Of a stretch of 64,000 nt of DNA, positions 25,590 through 34,112 are shown in pieces. Numbering within the stretch: the first letter of the stretch is position 1; each line of letters begins with the position of its first letter. The notes beneath the pieces were generated by a model that saw only the letters and a program-made list of their open reading frames with translations, did not search any database and had not been told where the DNA came from. Position numbers and translations under genes: made by a program. Source of the DNA: Acidobacteriaceae bacterium (GTDB lineage: Bacteria > Acidobacteriota > Terriglobia > Terriglobales > Acidobacteriaceae); NCBI GenBank assembly GCA_021323655.1, contig JAJPKO010000026.1:1-64000 (forward strand), written 5' to 3'.

Positions 25590-26206
25590 AAACTTGCTGC
25601 GAAAATTGCATGCAAACTTACAGAAGGCATGAATCCATTCCAGGGATCATGCCTTCCGCAAAACGATCGAACTGCCCCTATGGAAAATTTCTGTCAAGAT
25701 CCTCCAAACCCATTTCCGCTCTAAATTATACAAAATAAAGAGTTTAATTCGTCAACAGGACGGCCGGTTATTTATGACCCATTTGCTATCCTGAACATAA
25801 GGGCTAAGTTTTTGAGAAGCGCCCGCGCAATGCAGACGCTTTCTTCAGATCCCCTCGTAAGTGATTGAAAACACTAGGTTGAATCTAAGTCTTTTGTAAT
25901 CAAAAGGATAGCGGGGGATGATCCCCCGCTAAGTCATTGAAAATAAAGGAAACCCTCCGCAACGGGGGAGGGGGCCCCCTCAGAGTTCCCTCCCCCAGAA
26001 CTGCGTCTCAGTCGAAAGTGCCTGGAAAAAACAGCTTTGCTGAAAACTGCAACTGCCTCGCACCATACAGAGGACTGCTGGTCGAAGTGGGAGTTCCGAT
26101 GGGAGCAATACAGCCTCCCGTAATCGCGCTGCTCGAATCACTCTGGCAGACACCTGCCTTCCCCGCAGTCAGCAGGGAGAATCCCGTTGTGCTCACAGCC
26201 TGGTTG
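25590..26206. other. Intergenic region before the DppC-type permease
   Basis: 617 bp. Near its start an imperfect hairpin, GAAGGCATGA (25623-25632) / TCATGCCTTC (25647-25656), may follow luxR. Most of the rest is repeat copy 1. The frame upstream of the permease is open back to a TTG at 25937 inside the repeat, but this stretch has no family resemblance and is probably not translated. Confidence 0.5.
25680..25980 (+). repeat. ~300-bp dispersed repeat, copy 1
   Basis: Aligns over its whole length with the reverse complement of 41901-42198. Shared blocks in order: TGGAAAA, CTGTCAAG, CCCATTTC, ACAAAATAAAG, CCGGTTATTTATG, TATCCTGAA, GCTAAGTTTT, CGTAAG, TGAAAACACTAGG, TTTGTAATCAAAA, GATGATCCCCCGCTAAGT, TTGAAAATAAAGG, and a terminal G-run/C-run palindrome (GAGGGGGCCCCCTC, 25968-25981). 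It contains a perfect hairpin AGCGGGGGA-TGA-TCCCCCGCT (25910-25930). No protein is encoded and no terminal inverted repeats are evident. It starts 91 bp after the luxR stop and ends ahead of the permease gene. Confidence 0.88.
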
Positions 26207-27088
26207 ATGCATGGGTGCTATTTGCTACCCTTTTCTTTGGCCGACTTTTCCATTAGACACCCCTTCCGCCGTCAGCCTCTGGCGATGATTGGCGCACTCC
26301 TGCTTGTTCTGTTTGTTGGAATCGCCCTGTTTGCTCCCTGGATTTCCCCGTTCAATCCTGCAGCGATTGACCTGAATCACCGCCTGGTACGGCCTGACCA
26401 TATCCATTGGTTCGGCACGGATGAGTTAGGGCGGGACATCTTCTCCCGAACGCTTTACGGTGCAAGACTTTCGCTGCTGGTGGCTACATCCGTGGTGGCC
26501 TGCTCGCTCTTTCTTGGACTCATCTTCGGTGGCCTCGCTGGATATTACGGTGGCGCTGTTGATACGGCGCTGAATACTTTCCTGATGAACGCGTTCCTGG
26601 CCTTACCGGGAATTCTGTTGGCCATAGCATTTGTTGCGTTTCTTGGGCCTGGAATTATCAACCTGGTCCTGGCACTCTCAATTGGCGGATGGGTCGGCTA
26701 TGCGCGGCTAGTACGCGCGCAGGTGTTGGCCGCGCGTGAGCGCGAGTTTGTAGAAGCAGCCAGAGCGTTGGGGGCAAGCGATCTGCGCATCTTTGTGCGG
26801 CACATCTTGCCCAACATCATGCAGCCAGTCATTGTGCAGGCGGCCATTGGCATGGCGGGGGCCGTGTTGGCCGAAGCCACACTCAGCTTTCTGGGACTCG
26901 GCGTGCCTCCGCCGGCTGCAAGCTGGGGCGCGATGCTGAACGATGCGCGGTCACATCTGTTTGACGCACCGCATCTGGTGGTCTTTCCTGCAATTGCAGT
27001 GATGCTCTGCGTGCTCTCGTTTAATTTTCTCGGAGACGCTCTGCGAGACTATCTCGACCCCAGAACGCGCATGAGCGTGGGCCTCTAA
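26207..27088 (+). CDS. DppC/OppC-type peptide/nickel ABC transporter permease (orphan)
   Basis: Second permease subunit of a dipeptide/oligopeptide-type ABC importer, 293 residues from ATG 26207. It shows the family N-terminal helix (MIGALLLVLFVGIALFAPWISPFNP), HWFGTDELGRDIFSRTLYGARLSL, and the EAA loop contacting the ATPase (EFVEAARALGASDLRIFVRHILPN), ending GDALRDYLDPR. The start is uncertain: no ribosome site precedes any candidate, and TTG at SLADFSIRHPF is possible. The partner permease (DppB), ATPases and binding protein are all absent nearby. Repeat copy 1 lies just upstream, so the gene may be a rearranged remnant of a larger operon. Tail-to-tail overlap with the MFS gene. Confidence 0.82.
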   Translation: MHGCYLLPFSLADFSIRHPFRRQPLAMIGALLLVLFVGIALFAPWISPFNPAAIDLNHRLVRPDHIHWFGTDELGRDIFSRTLYGARLSLLVATSVVACSLFLGLIFGGLAGYYGGAVDTALNTFLMNAFLALPGILLAIAFVAFLGPGIINLVLALSIGGWVGYARLVRAQVLAAREREFVEAARALGASDLRIFVRHILPNIMQPVIVQAAIGMAGAVLAEATLSFLGLGVPPPAASWGAMLNDARSHLFDAPHLVVFPAIAVMLCVLSFNFLGDALRDYLDPRTRMSVGL

Positions 27089-28332
27089 GTTTTGCTTTCA
27101 GGCAACAATGGCGCGAAGCGCGAGCCGATGAAAAGTACCGCGGATGCGACGCCTAAAGCAATCAATGTCACACCCATCCCGGCACGCAGTGAGGATGTGG
27201 CGTCGGAAACCCGGCCAATCAGCCGTGGAGAAAAGGCATCGCCAAGCGCGTGAATCATAAAAAGATTGATGGCAATGGCAGAAGATCGGATAGAAGCAGA
27301 CACAGAATTGACTAGGCAGGCGTTCAGAGGGCCATTGTTCAGAAAGAGCAGCAACTCCGCAATCAGCGCTCCGGGCACGAGCCATGAGTGAGGACCGAAG
27401 ATCGTTGCGGCGCAAGCCGGTATCGCTGCAGCCATACTGCACGCTGAAATCAAATAGAGCGCACGATGGTTCCTGCGCACCCAGCGATGACCGGCCCATC
27501 CGCCAACAATGGTTCCGACCAGGCCATCCACTGCCGTGATGGCTCCGGTAACGATTCCTGCGGCGGCGACGGTGTATCCGCCAAAACGAACGAAAAAGGT
27601 TGGCAAAAATGTAGAAATTCCTCCGACGGCAAACGTCCACATGGCCATGCCAAGGGTAGCGGTCCAGAAAGCAGGATTCCGCACGAGTCCGCTCAGGGTG
27701 GCGCGGTCAAAGGTGGGCTTAAGTTCATCGCTTGCTCCACGCGGCGGTTCCTTTACAAAGAACCAGAAGGCGGCTGCGATCAGCACTCCGGGCAGAGCGG
27801 CAATAAAGAAGGGCACGCGCCAACCGTAATGCTGACCTAACACACCTCCGGAAAGATATCCGAGGGCTGCGCCAACTGGAATGGTGATGTAGAAGATGCT
27901 GAGGACGCGGTTGCGGTCAACTTCCGGATAAAAATCGGAAAGCAGCGCGGGCGCGAAAATGCTGAAAGTTGCTTCCCCGATGCCCACAAGTGCGTGGCGA
28001 ATCAAAAGCGTCTCATAACTATGGACAGTCGCGGTAAGGAGAGTAGCAGCGCTCCAGATAAGCGCTCCAGCAACGATCAGTGGACGGCGAGGAAAGCGGT
28101 CTCCCAGCCATCCCGTGAGCGGAGCAGCGATCATGTAGGTAAAGAAGAAGGCCGACGTCAACAACCCGATTTGCGCATCATTGGCCGAAAACTCTTTTTG
28201 GATGAGCGGCTGCACGCCCGGTAGTACGTAGCGGTCAATAAAGTTAAACAGGTTCAGGCAAGTCAGCAGGAAGAGGGCCATGCCTGCGGTCTGCGCAGTG
28301 GTGGCTCGTCCGGTTTGCTGAAGGGCCTTCAT
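27085..28332 (-). CDS. Spinster-like MFS transporter
   Basis: 415 residues, twelve hydrophobic segments. N-terminal LLTCLNLFNFIDRYVLPGVQPLIQKEF followed by GLLTSAFFFTYMIAAPLTGWLGDRFPRRP is the hallmark of the spinster-like branch of the major facilitator superfamily (NFIDR in TM1, GxLxDRxPRR in loop 2-3). The final segment ends GSRFAPLLPE. Start ATG 28332 begins MKALQQTG; the in-frame extension upstream would overlap queF and is unlikely. Bacterial members often carry small organic acids or sugars, but the substrate here is not inferable. It is 50 bp downstream of queF, possibly co-transcribed. Confidence 0.85.
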   Translation of the reverse strand: MKALQQTGRATTAQTAGMALFLLTCLNLFNFIDRYVLPGVQPLIQKEFSANDAQIGLLTSAFFFTYMIAAPLTGWLGDRFPRRPLIVAGALIWSAATLLTATVHSYETLLIRHALVGIGEATFSIFAPALLSDFYPEVDRNRVLSIFYITIPVGAALGYLSGGVLGQHYGWRVPFFIAALPGVLIAAAFWFFVKEPPRGASDELKPTFDRATLSGLVRNPAFWTATLGMAMWTFAVGGISTFLPTFFVRFGGYTVAAAGIVTGAITAVDGLVGTIVGGWAGHRWVRRNHRALYLISACSMAAAIPACAATIFGPHSWLVPGALIAELLLFLNNGPLNACLVNSVSASIRSSAIAINLFMIHALGDAFSPRLIGRVSDATSSLRAGMGVTLIALGVASAVLFIGSRFAPLLPESKT

Positions 28333-28382
28333 GCAATGACGGCAGGATATTAGGACGACAGGACATAGACCGCAGTATTCAC

Positions 28383-28781
28383 TTATTCTCTGGGCCGGGG
28401 CCAGCGTGCTTCTACTGTAGTGGAGATTCCGCCACGCGGCCGAAATTCGCCTTTTACGACGGCCCACACCGGATTACAGGACTTCACAACATCTTCGAGC
28501 ACCTGATTCACAACGTTTTCCTGAAAGATCCCGAGATTACGGTAGCAGAAGAGATACTCTTTGTACGATTTCAGTTCCAGACAAAGGTCACGCGGCATGT
28601 AGCGCAGAGTAATCACTCCGAAGTCAGGTAACCCCGTCTTAGGGCAAACTGAAGTGAACTCGGGATCGTCAATCACAATTTCGTACGCGGGAAACTGGTT
28701 CTTCCATGTCTCGATCTCAGGGAATTTGGTATCGAGTCCCGCTTTTGCATGCTCATCAGTGTAACGCTCGGAAAGGGCCAT
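28383..28781 (-). CDS. queF: NADPH-dependent 7-cyano-7-deazaguanine reductase QueF
   Basis: Reduces preQ0 to preQ1 in queuosine synthesis (cytosolic, T-fold family). At 132 residues it is the single-domain YkvM type. The covalent-catalysis cysteine is in FTSVCPKTGLPDFG, followed by the QueF NADPH motif region ELKSYKEYLFCYRNLGIFQENVVN; the usual C-terminal RGGISTTVEARW is present. Other que genes are not in the window, and no preQ1-type riboswitch was recognised in the 87-bp upstream region, which it shares divergently with the HlyD gene. Confidence 0.95.
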   Translation of the reverse strand: MALSERYTDEHAKAGLDTKFPEIETWKNQFPAYEIVIDDPEFTSVCPKTGLPDFGVITLRYMPRDLCLELKSYKEYLFCYRNLGIFQENVVNQVLEDVVKSCNPVWAVVKGEFRPRGGISTTVEARWPRPRE

Positions 28782-28868
28782 GTTTCTATTTTAGAGCACG
28801 ATGTGCAGAACATATTTCTGCCACCAATCCGCATCTTATTGAGTCTTATATACTGACCTCTGTTACGG

Positions 28869-30113
28869 ATGGCAACGCAACGAACAGCACCGACCCGCAA
28901 TGGCTGGATATGGACAGGCGTAGTGATTGCGCTTCTGCTGGTGTTCTATATTGCGCACCGCCTTACGCGCACCACGCTTCCTGTGCGCGCAGCGACCGTG
29001 GTGCGCAGCAGCCTTAAGAGCACCACCAGTACGAATGGTGTGGTTGAACCCGTTTCTAATTTTGAGGCCACCGCCCCGTTTCCGGGTGTTGTAAAAGGAC
29101 TCTATGTGCATGAGGGCGATCAGGTCCCGGCCGGAAAATTGTTGCTTTCAATGGATGATGCCGATGCGCGGGCCAAACTGGCCACTGCTCTGGCAAATCT
29201 CAAAGGAGCACAGGCGGCTTATGATGCGACGGTAAAAGGCGGCACACAGGAAGAACTGCTATCGCTCAATGGGCAAATCCAATCGGCCATACTGGATCGC
29301 GAACAGGCCCAGAACAGTCTGGCCACCCTGGAAAAACTCCAGATGCAGGGTGCGGCGTCGGCCTCCGAGGTGGCCGCAGCAAAAGACCGCCTGATTGCAG
29401 CCAACAATTCTTTGGGTGTGCTTGAGAAGAAAAAGACATCACGCTATGGATCACCCGATGTGGCCCATGCAAAGGCATCCCTGGAAGACGCGCAGGCCGC
29501 ATATGCTGCAGCGCAGCAATCCGTCAATCAGGCAAACGTAAAAGCGCCGTTTGCAGGAACGGTCTACTCGATCCCTGTTTCCAGAACAGAGTTTGTAGAG
29601 CAGGGTAAGACCCTTTTGGAAATGGCAGACCTGGACAAGCTTCAGGTGCGTGCCTATTTTGATGAGCCAGAAATTGGCCGGTTGAGAGAAGGCATGCCGG
29701 TTACGATCACGTGGGATGCCAGGCCCAATCTGGAATGGCATGGACATATTGAGCGTGTACCTTCCACCATTATTCGCTACCAGACCACGCGTAACGTCGG
29801 CCAGGCAGTCATAGCCATGGATCACACAGATGGCGTGCTGTTGCCTAATACCAACGTGACCGTGACAGTTATAATCTCTGATTCGACAAATGCACTGAAT
29901 GTCCCCCGAGATGCACTGCATACGGAGCAAGGCAGGTTTTACGTCTATCGCATTGCAGATGGCGTGCTTCGCCGCACCGAAGTGAAAACAGGTGCGTCCA
30001 ACCTTACACAAATAGAAATTCTCTCCGGACTGAATGAAGGCGACAGTGTCGCGCTGGGAACCACCAACGGCCAGCCGCTCAGCGACGGCGCCTCAGTCAG
30101 TGTTGTGCGATAA
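28869..30113 (+). CDS. HlyD-family periplasmic adaptor (membrane fusion protein)
   Basis: 414 residues. N-terminal membrane anchor (WIWTGVVIALLLVFYIAHRL), biotinyl-lipoyl-like half-motif (GVVKGLYVHEGDQVPAGKLLLSMDD), a long coiled-coil hairpin (~90-220, Ala/Gln-rich with heptads), the second lipoyl half (KAPFAGTVYSIPVSRTEFVEQGKTLLEMADL) and C-terminal beta-barrel/MP domains (LPNTNVTVTVIIS, VPRDALHTEQGRFYVYRI). It would bridge an inner-membrane pump to TolC. First of a tight three-gene set with a TPR protein and a TolC homologue; no pump gene is beside them. Confidence 0.9.
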   Translation: MATQRTAPTRNGWIWTGVVIALLLVFYIAHRLTRTTLPVRAATVVRSSLKSTTSTNGVVEPVSNFEATAPFPGVVKGLYVHEGDQVPAGKLLLSMDDADARAKLATALANLKGAQAAYDATVKGGTQEELLSLNGQIQSAILDREQAQNSLATLEKLQMQGAASASEVAAAKDRLIAANNSLGVLEKKKTSRYGSPDVAHAKASLEDAQAAYAAAQQSVNQANVKAPFAGTVYSIPVSRTEFVEQGKTLLEMADLDKLQVRAYFDEPEIGRLREGMPVTITWDARPNLEWHGHIERVPSTIIRYQTTRNVGQAVIAMDHTDGVLLPNTNVTVTVIISDSTNALNVPRDALHTEQGRFYVYRIADGVLRRTEVKTGASNLTQIEILSGLNEGDSVALGTTNGQPLSDGASVSVVR

Positions 30114-31082
30114 ATGAAACCAATTTGCCGCATCCTGCAGTTCAGTTTCCTGTTGTGCGCCATGGTGACAGCGCATGCTGATGTGCTCGACTCTGTGCGC
30201 GGCGACCTGGAGCATGGCCGCGCAAATCAGGCGCTGGACACCTTAAGTCAGGTGTTGGCACAGCAACCCCAAAACGCCGAAGCCTATAACCTGCAATGCC
30301 GTATCTACATGCAGGAAGAACGCTGGGACAACGCCGTGGATGCCTGTAAAGCCGCAGTCAGGCTCGTACCGGGCAGCAGCAATTACCACCTGTGGCTGGG
30401 CCGTGCTCTCGGTGAAAAGGCAGACCGGGTCAGTTTTATTACTGCATTTAAGCTGGCGCGGCAGGTGCGGCAGGAATTTGGGACTGCTGCCAGACTTGAC
30501 CCACATAACGCGGATACACTGTCTGATCTCGGCGAGTTTTATGTAGATGCTCCTGCAATCGTAGGCGGCGGATTCGATAAGGCCGGTGTAGTCGCGCAGC
30601 AGTTAGATGGCTTTGCACCTGATCGAGCTCACTACATACGCGCTCGGATCGCCGAAGGCCAGAAGGACTACGCTACTGCAGAACAGGAGTACAAAGCAGC
30701 CATCTCAGGCGCGAAATACCCTGGCGATGCATGGATGGATCTTGCCTCCTTTTATCGTCGCAGGCAACGCTGGGATGACATGGTACAGGCGGTGCGGTCT
30801 GGTTCCGCAACGGACACAAAACACGGTGTTGCACTCGCTGATGGTGCTTCCGTTCTGATTCGGGCCCAACGCGATCTGCCACTCGCGCGTCAGTTGATGG
30901 AGCAGTACCTGGCCTCTCCTAATAAATCAGAAGAGGCCCCGGCCTTCCGTGTGCACGTGCAGCTTGGTAAACTGCTGGCCGCTCTCGGCAATAAGCAGGG
31001 CGCGCAGCAGCAGATTGCGGCGGCACAGGAACTCGCGCGAGATTACCAACCAGCTACACAGGCCACCAACAGCGGCAGGTGA
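30114..31082 (+). CDS. Exported TPR-repeat protein in efflux operon
   Basis: 322 residues. Signal peptide (FSFLLCAMVTAHA) then about six tetratricopeptide repeats, e.g. LEHGRANQALDTLSQVLAQQPQNAEAYNLQCRIY and WDNAVDACKAAVRLVPGSSNYHLWLGRAL, with a middle insert DLGEFYVDAPAIVGGGFDKA. The ATG follows the TAA of the HlyD gene with no gap, so translation is coupled. A periplasmic scaffold role for the export complex is inferred from context only. Confidence 0.8.
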   Translation: MKPICRILQFSFLLCAMVTAHADVLDSVRGDLEHGRANQALDTLSQVLAQQPQNAEAYNLQCRIYMQEERWDNAVDACKAAVRLVPGSSNYHLWLGRALGEKADRVSFITAFKLARQVRQEFGTAARLDPHNADTLSDLGEFYVDAPAIVGGGFDKAGVVAQQLDGFAPDRAHYIRARIAEGQKDYATAEQEYKAAISGAKYPGDAWMDLASFYRRRQRWDDMVQAVRSGSATDTKHGVALADGASVLIRAQRDLPLARQLMEQYLASPNKSEEAPAFRVHVQLGKLLAALGNKQGAQQQIAAAQELARDYQPATQATNSGR

Positions 31083-31120
31083 GCGGATAAAATCGGAGTT
31101 TGCAACACTTGCGAGGGTAA

Positions 31121-32434
31121 TTGCGGTTGAAATGCTTACAAGCCGGATGGTTGGCCTTGGGGCTTTCATTGGCCCCCATCCGGGCCTCAGCCCAGATTTC
31201 GCTCTATACGGTAGTGGATCTTGCTTTGCGCAACAGCGCATCGGTTCGCATGGCACAGGCAAACGTGGTGCGTGCAGCCGCCGGTCTGGCTGAAGCGAAG
31301 GACGCTTATATACCGAGCTTCCAGTTCGGCGTTGAGCCAGGATATTCCTATGGATTTCCTTTGGGGCAGCCTTCAATTTTTAACTTTCAGTCCCAGTCGC
31401 TGCTCTTCTCTTTTTCGCAGCCTTATTACATCCGCTCTGCTCGCGCAGCATTGCAGGCCGCGCAATACAACCTGCAGGATAGCCGCGAGCAGGTCGTGCT
31501 CGACTCTGCACTGCACTACATTGAGCTCGACAAGACCGTGAAAGAGATCAACGCCCTGGAGCAGGAAAAGCAGTTCGCAGACAAACTCGTCTCTATTGAA
31601 CAAGACCGGGTCATCGCCGGTGTGGACAATCGCTCGGAAGTACTTCGCGCAGAGCTTGTGGCCGCGCAGGTTGATTTAAAGGAAATCCATCTTCGCCAGG
31701 CCGCTCGTCTTCTCAGAGAACAGCTCTCTCACCTGACTGGATTGCCTGCCGACAGCTTTGTGACAGAGAGCGGAAGCATTCCTGCCCCGCCGGACCTCCG
31801 CTCAGCGGAAAATCTCCTGCGCGCGGTAGTGACAAACAATCCGGGACTGCTTGCGGCGTCAGCCAACGCCAAGTCAAAGGCATACCTTGCCTTTGGAGAT
31901 GAGCGGCAGAATTACCGCCCACAATTTGCTCTGGGCGCAGAATACAGCCGCTTCGCAAAGTTCAATAATTACCAGGAATATTACAGCCACTTCCAGCACA
32001 ATAACTTCGGTATTGCGGTCCAGATCACGATTCCGCTTTTTGATGCCAGCAGGCGATCCAAAGCTAAAGGATCGGAAGCGGACGCTACCCATGCGCGGGC
32101 ACAGGCAGACCAGGACCGGGACGCCGCCCAGGAGCAGGTCCTTCAATTACAGGGCAGCCTCGAAGAGCTGGCCGCCCAGCGACGAGTTGCCCAATTGCAG
32201 GCAGAGCTGGCAGAGGAGCAGTTGAATGCGATCAGCACTCAGCTGCAAAGCGCAAACGGTTCCGCAAACGGTCCGGCCCTGACTCCGAAGGATGAACAGA
32301 AGGCTCACATTGAGGAGCGGGAGCGCTATGAAGATGTCCTGGACGCGGATTTTTCTGTTATCCGCACCGAATTGAGCCTGCTCCGCTCTATCGGAGCTGT
32401 CGAAGATTGGGCGAAAACCGGCCCGCAAAAGTAA
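31121..32434 (+). CDS. TolC-family outer-membrane efflux protein
   Basis: 437 residues, OEP/TolC family. Signal peptide (LQAGWLALGLSLAPIRASA), then two repeats of paired long helices: LYTVVDLALRNSASVRMAQANVVRAAAGLAEAKD, and AENLLRAVVTNNPGLLAASANAKSKAYLAFGDERQNYRPQ. Beta-strand insertions such as FQFGVEPGYSYGFPLG and ALGAEYSRF would form the barrel. The start is a TTG at 31121 with GAGGG four to five bases upstream. It is 38 bp after the TPR gene and is the outer-membrane exit duct of this set. Confidence 0.88.
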   Translation: MRLKCLQAGWLALGLSLAPIRASAQISLYTVVDLALRNSASVRMAQANVVRAAAGLAEAKDAYIPSFQFGVEPGYSYGFPLGQPSIFNFQSQSLLFSFSQPYYIRSARAALQAAQYNLQDSREQVVLDSALHYIELDKTVKEINALEQEKQFADKLVSIEQDRVIAGVDNRSEVLRAELVAAQVDLKEIHLRQAARLLREQLSHLTGLPADSFVTESGSIPAPPDLRSAENLLRAVVTNNPGLLAASANAKSKAYLAFGDERQNYRPQFALGAEYSRFAKFNNYQEYYSHFQHNNFGIAVQITIPLFDASRRSKAKGSEADATHARAQADQDRDAAQEQVLQLQGSLEELAAQRRVAQLQAELAEEQLNAISTQLQSANGSANGPALTPKDEQKAHIEERERYEDVLDADFSVIRTELSLLRSIGAVEDWAKTGPQK

Positions 32435-32520
32435 GTGAATCAATGCATTGTGGGCAGTCGCTGCAAAAGCACCTTTTCGACAGGGAAACCTTCGCCGGAT
32501 GTTACACTTAAGAGGACGTC

Positions 32521-33996
32521 ATGCCCTTAAAAACACTGTTTCTGAACCCGCCCTCGTTCGCGAATTTTGATGGTGGCGCCAGTTCGCGCTGGCCTGCCAC
32601 GCGTGAGATTGAGTCGTACTGGTATCCAGTGTGGCTTGCCTATCCGGCAGGGATGCTCGAAAGCTCGCGGTTGCTGGATGCACCGCCCCATCACATCTCG
32701 GCGCAGGAAACCATTGAGATTGCGAAAGGCTATGAGTTTCTCGTACTATTCACCAGCACCCCGGGCTGGACGGGCGACCAGAAACTCGCCGAAGCCATCA
32801 AGCGGGCCAACCCTTCGATCCGCATCGCATTTGTCGGACCTCCGGTGACGACCTCACCCGACCGCGCATTGAAAGAATGCGAAGTGATTGATTTTGTCTG
32901 CCGCCGCGAATTTGACTACTCGGTGGTGGAATACGCGAACGGCAAGCCGCTCGACGAAATTCTGGGCATCAGCTACCGCAAAGACGGGAAAGTCGTCCAC
33001 AATCCGGACCGCCCGCAGGTTGAAAACCTGGACGCGATGCCATGGGTAACGGACGTCTACGCGCGCGATCTCGACGTAACGAAATACAATGTGCCCTTCC
33101 TGCTGCATCCGTATGTTTCGCTTTACTCCACTCGCGGATGCCCGGCACAATGCACCTTCTGCCTCTGGCCGCAGACCCTTTCCGGTCATGCCTGGCGAAA
33201 GCGTTCCACTGATGACGTCGCGGCGGAAATGGCACATGCCAGAGAACTCTTCCCGCATGTGAAGGAGTTTTTCTTTGATGACGATACGTTCAACATCCAG
33301 AAGGCGCGAACCATCGAGCTTTGCTCCAAGTTGAAGCCGCTCGGGTTGACCTGGTCCTGCACTTCGCGCGTCACGACAGACCGCGAAACACTGAAGGCCA
33401 TGCGTGAAGCCGGATGCCGTCTGCTGATCGTCGGCTATGAGTCCGGCGACCCTCAGATACTCAAGAACATCAAGAAGGGTGCAACCGTGGAACGGGCCCG
33501 CGATTTTACACGCGATTGCCACGACCTCGGCCTGACCATCCACGGTGACTTCATTCTTGGTCTGCCCGGGGAAACGAAGGAGTCCATTCGCAATACCATC
33601 AATTTTGCGAAAGGCCTGGATGTGGAAACCATTCAGGTGTCCATTGCCCACGCGTATCCCGGAACGGAATTCTACGAGTTCGCAAAGGAACATGGCTTCA
33701 TCATCAACAACGGGCAGATGGTGGACGACCAGGGCCATCAGCTCGCGCATATTGAATATCCTGGCTTGCCAAAGGAATACGTACTCGAGATGGTGCACCG
33801 CTTCTATGACGAGTATTATTTCCGTCCAAAGGCGGCATGGCGCGTTGTCAGCAAGGCCATTGTGAACCGCGATCTGCCCCGCCTCTATCAAGAGGCAAAG
33901 TCGTTCCTGAAATTGCGTGCGCAGCGTAATAAGATCGTTAAGGAAAGCAAGCAGCAGAAATCGAACGAGTCGCAACCTGTAAGCGCGGAAGTTTAA
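32521..33996 (+). CDS. hpnJ: Hopanoid biosynthesis radical SAM protein HpnJ
   Basis: 491 residues: N-terminal B12-binding-like domain (TLFLNPPSFANFDGGASSR; LVLFTSTPGWTGDQKLAEAIK) and radical SAM barrel with the cluster motif CPAQCTFC (CxxxCxxC), then GYESGDPQILKNIKKG and HGDFILGLPGETKESI. The opening NPPSF.NFDGGAS and WYP.WLAYPAGML are characteristic of HpnJ, which family work links to formation of the cyclitol-ether head group of C35 hopanoids. Squalene-hopene cyclase and other hpn genes are not in the window. Two small membrane proteins follow on the same strand. Confidence 0.92.
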   Translation: MPLKTLFLNPPSFANFDGGASSRWPATREIESYWYPVWLAYPAGMLESSRLLDAPPHHISAQETIEIAKGYEFLVLFTSTPGWTGDQKLAEAIKRANPSIRIAFVGPPVTTSPDRALKECEVIDFVCRREFDYSVVEYANGKPLDEILGISYRKDGKVVHNPDRPQVENLDAMPWVTDVYARDLDVTKYNVPFLLHPYVSLYSTRGCPAQCTFCLWPQTLSGHAWRKRSTDDVAAEMAHARELFPHVKEFFFDDDTFNIQKARTIELCSKLKPLGLTWSCTSRVTTDRETLKAMREAGCRLLIVGYESGDPQILKNIKKGATVERARDFTRDCHDLGLTIHGDFILGLPGETKESIRNTINFAKGLDVETIQVSIAHAYPGTEFYEFAKEHGFIINNGQMVDDQGHQLAHIEYPGLPKEYVLEMVHRFYDEYYFRPKAAWRVVSKAIVNRDLPRLYQEAKSFLKLRAQRNKIVKESKQQKSNESQPVSAEV

Positions 33997-34012
33997 GAAT
34001 ATGGCTCTTTTG

Positions 34013-34040
34013 GGCTGGCCGAGGCCAGCCTTACATTTTC
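34013..34040 (+). terminator. Hairpin between hpnJ and the DMT pair
   Basis: GGCTGGC (34013-34019), loop CGAG, GCCAGCC (34024-34030), then TTACATTTTC. Stable stem with a mediocre T-run, so it could be a weak terminator or attenuator reducing expression of the downstream pair. Confidence 0.45.
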
Positions 34041-34112
34041 TTCCACTCCCATTCAAGGAATAACCCGCATCGTTGGAAGATGTGGGCTCTTTCTTTCATG
34101 ACGCGAAGCACA

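Noticed and set aside
26207-26300. Fusion of the DppC permease with the upstream open frame from 25937
   Set aside because: The upstream codons lie partly in the non-coding repeat, lack family resemblance and have no ribosome site.
28782-28868. preQ1 riboswitch upstream of queF
   Set aside because: The short leader lacks the preQ1-I hairpin and A-rich tail pattern that I could recognise.
32854-34056. 400-codon minus-strand open frame antisense to hpnJ
   Set aside because: Mirror frame produced by the high-GC third positions of hpnJ; hpnJ is clearly the real gene.
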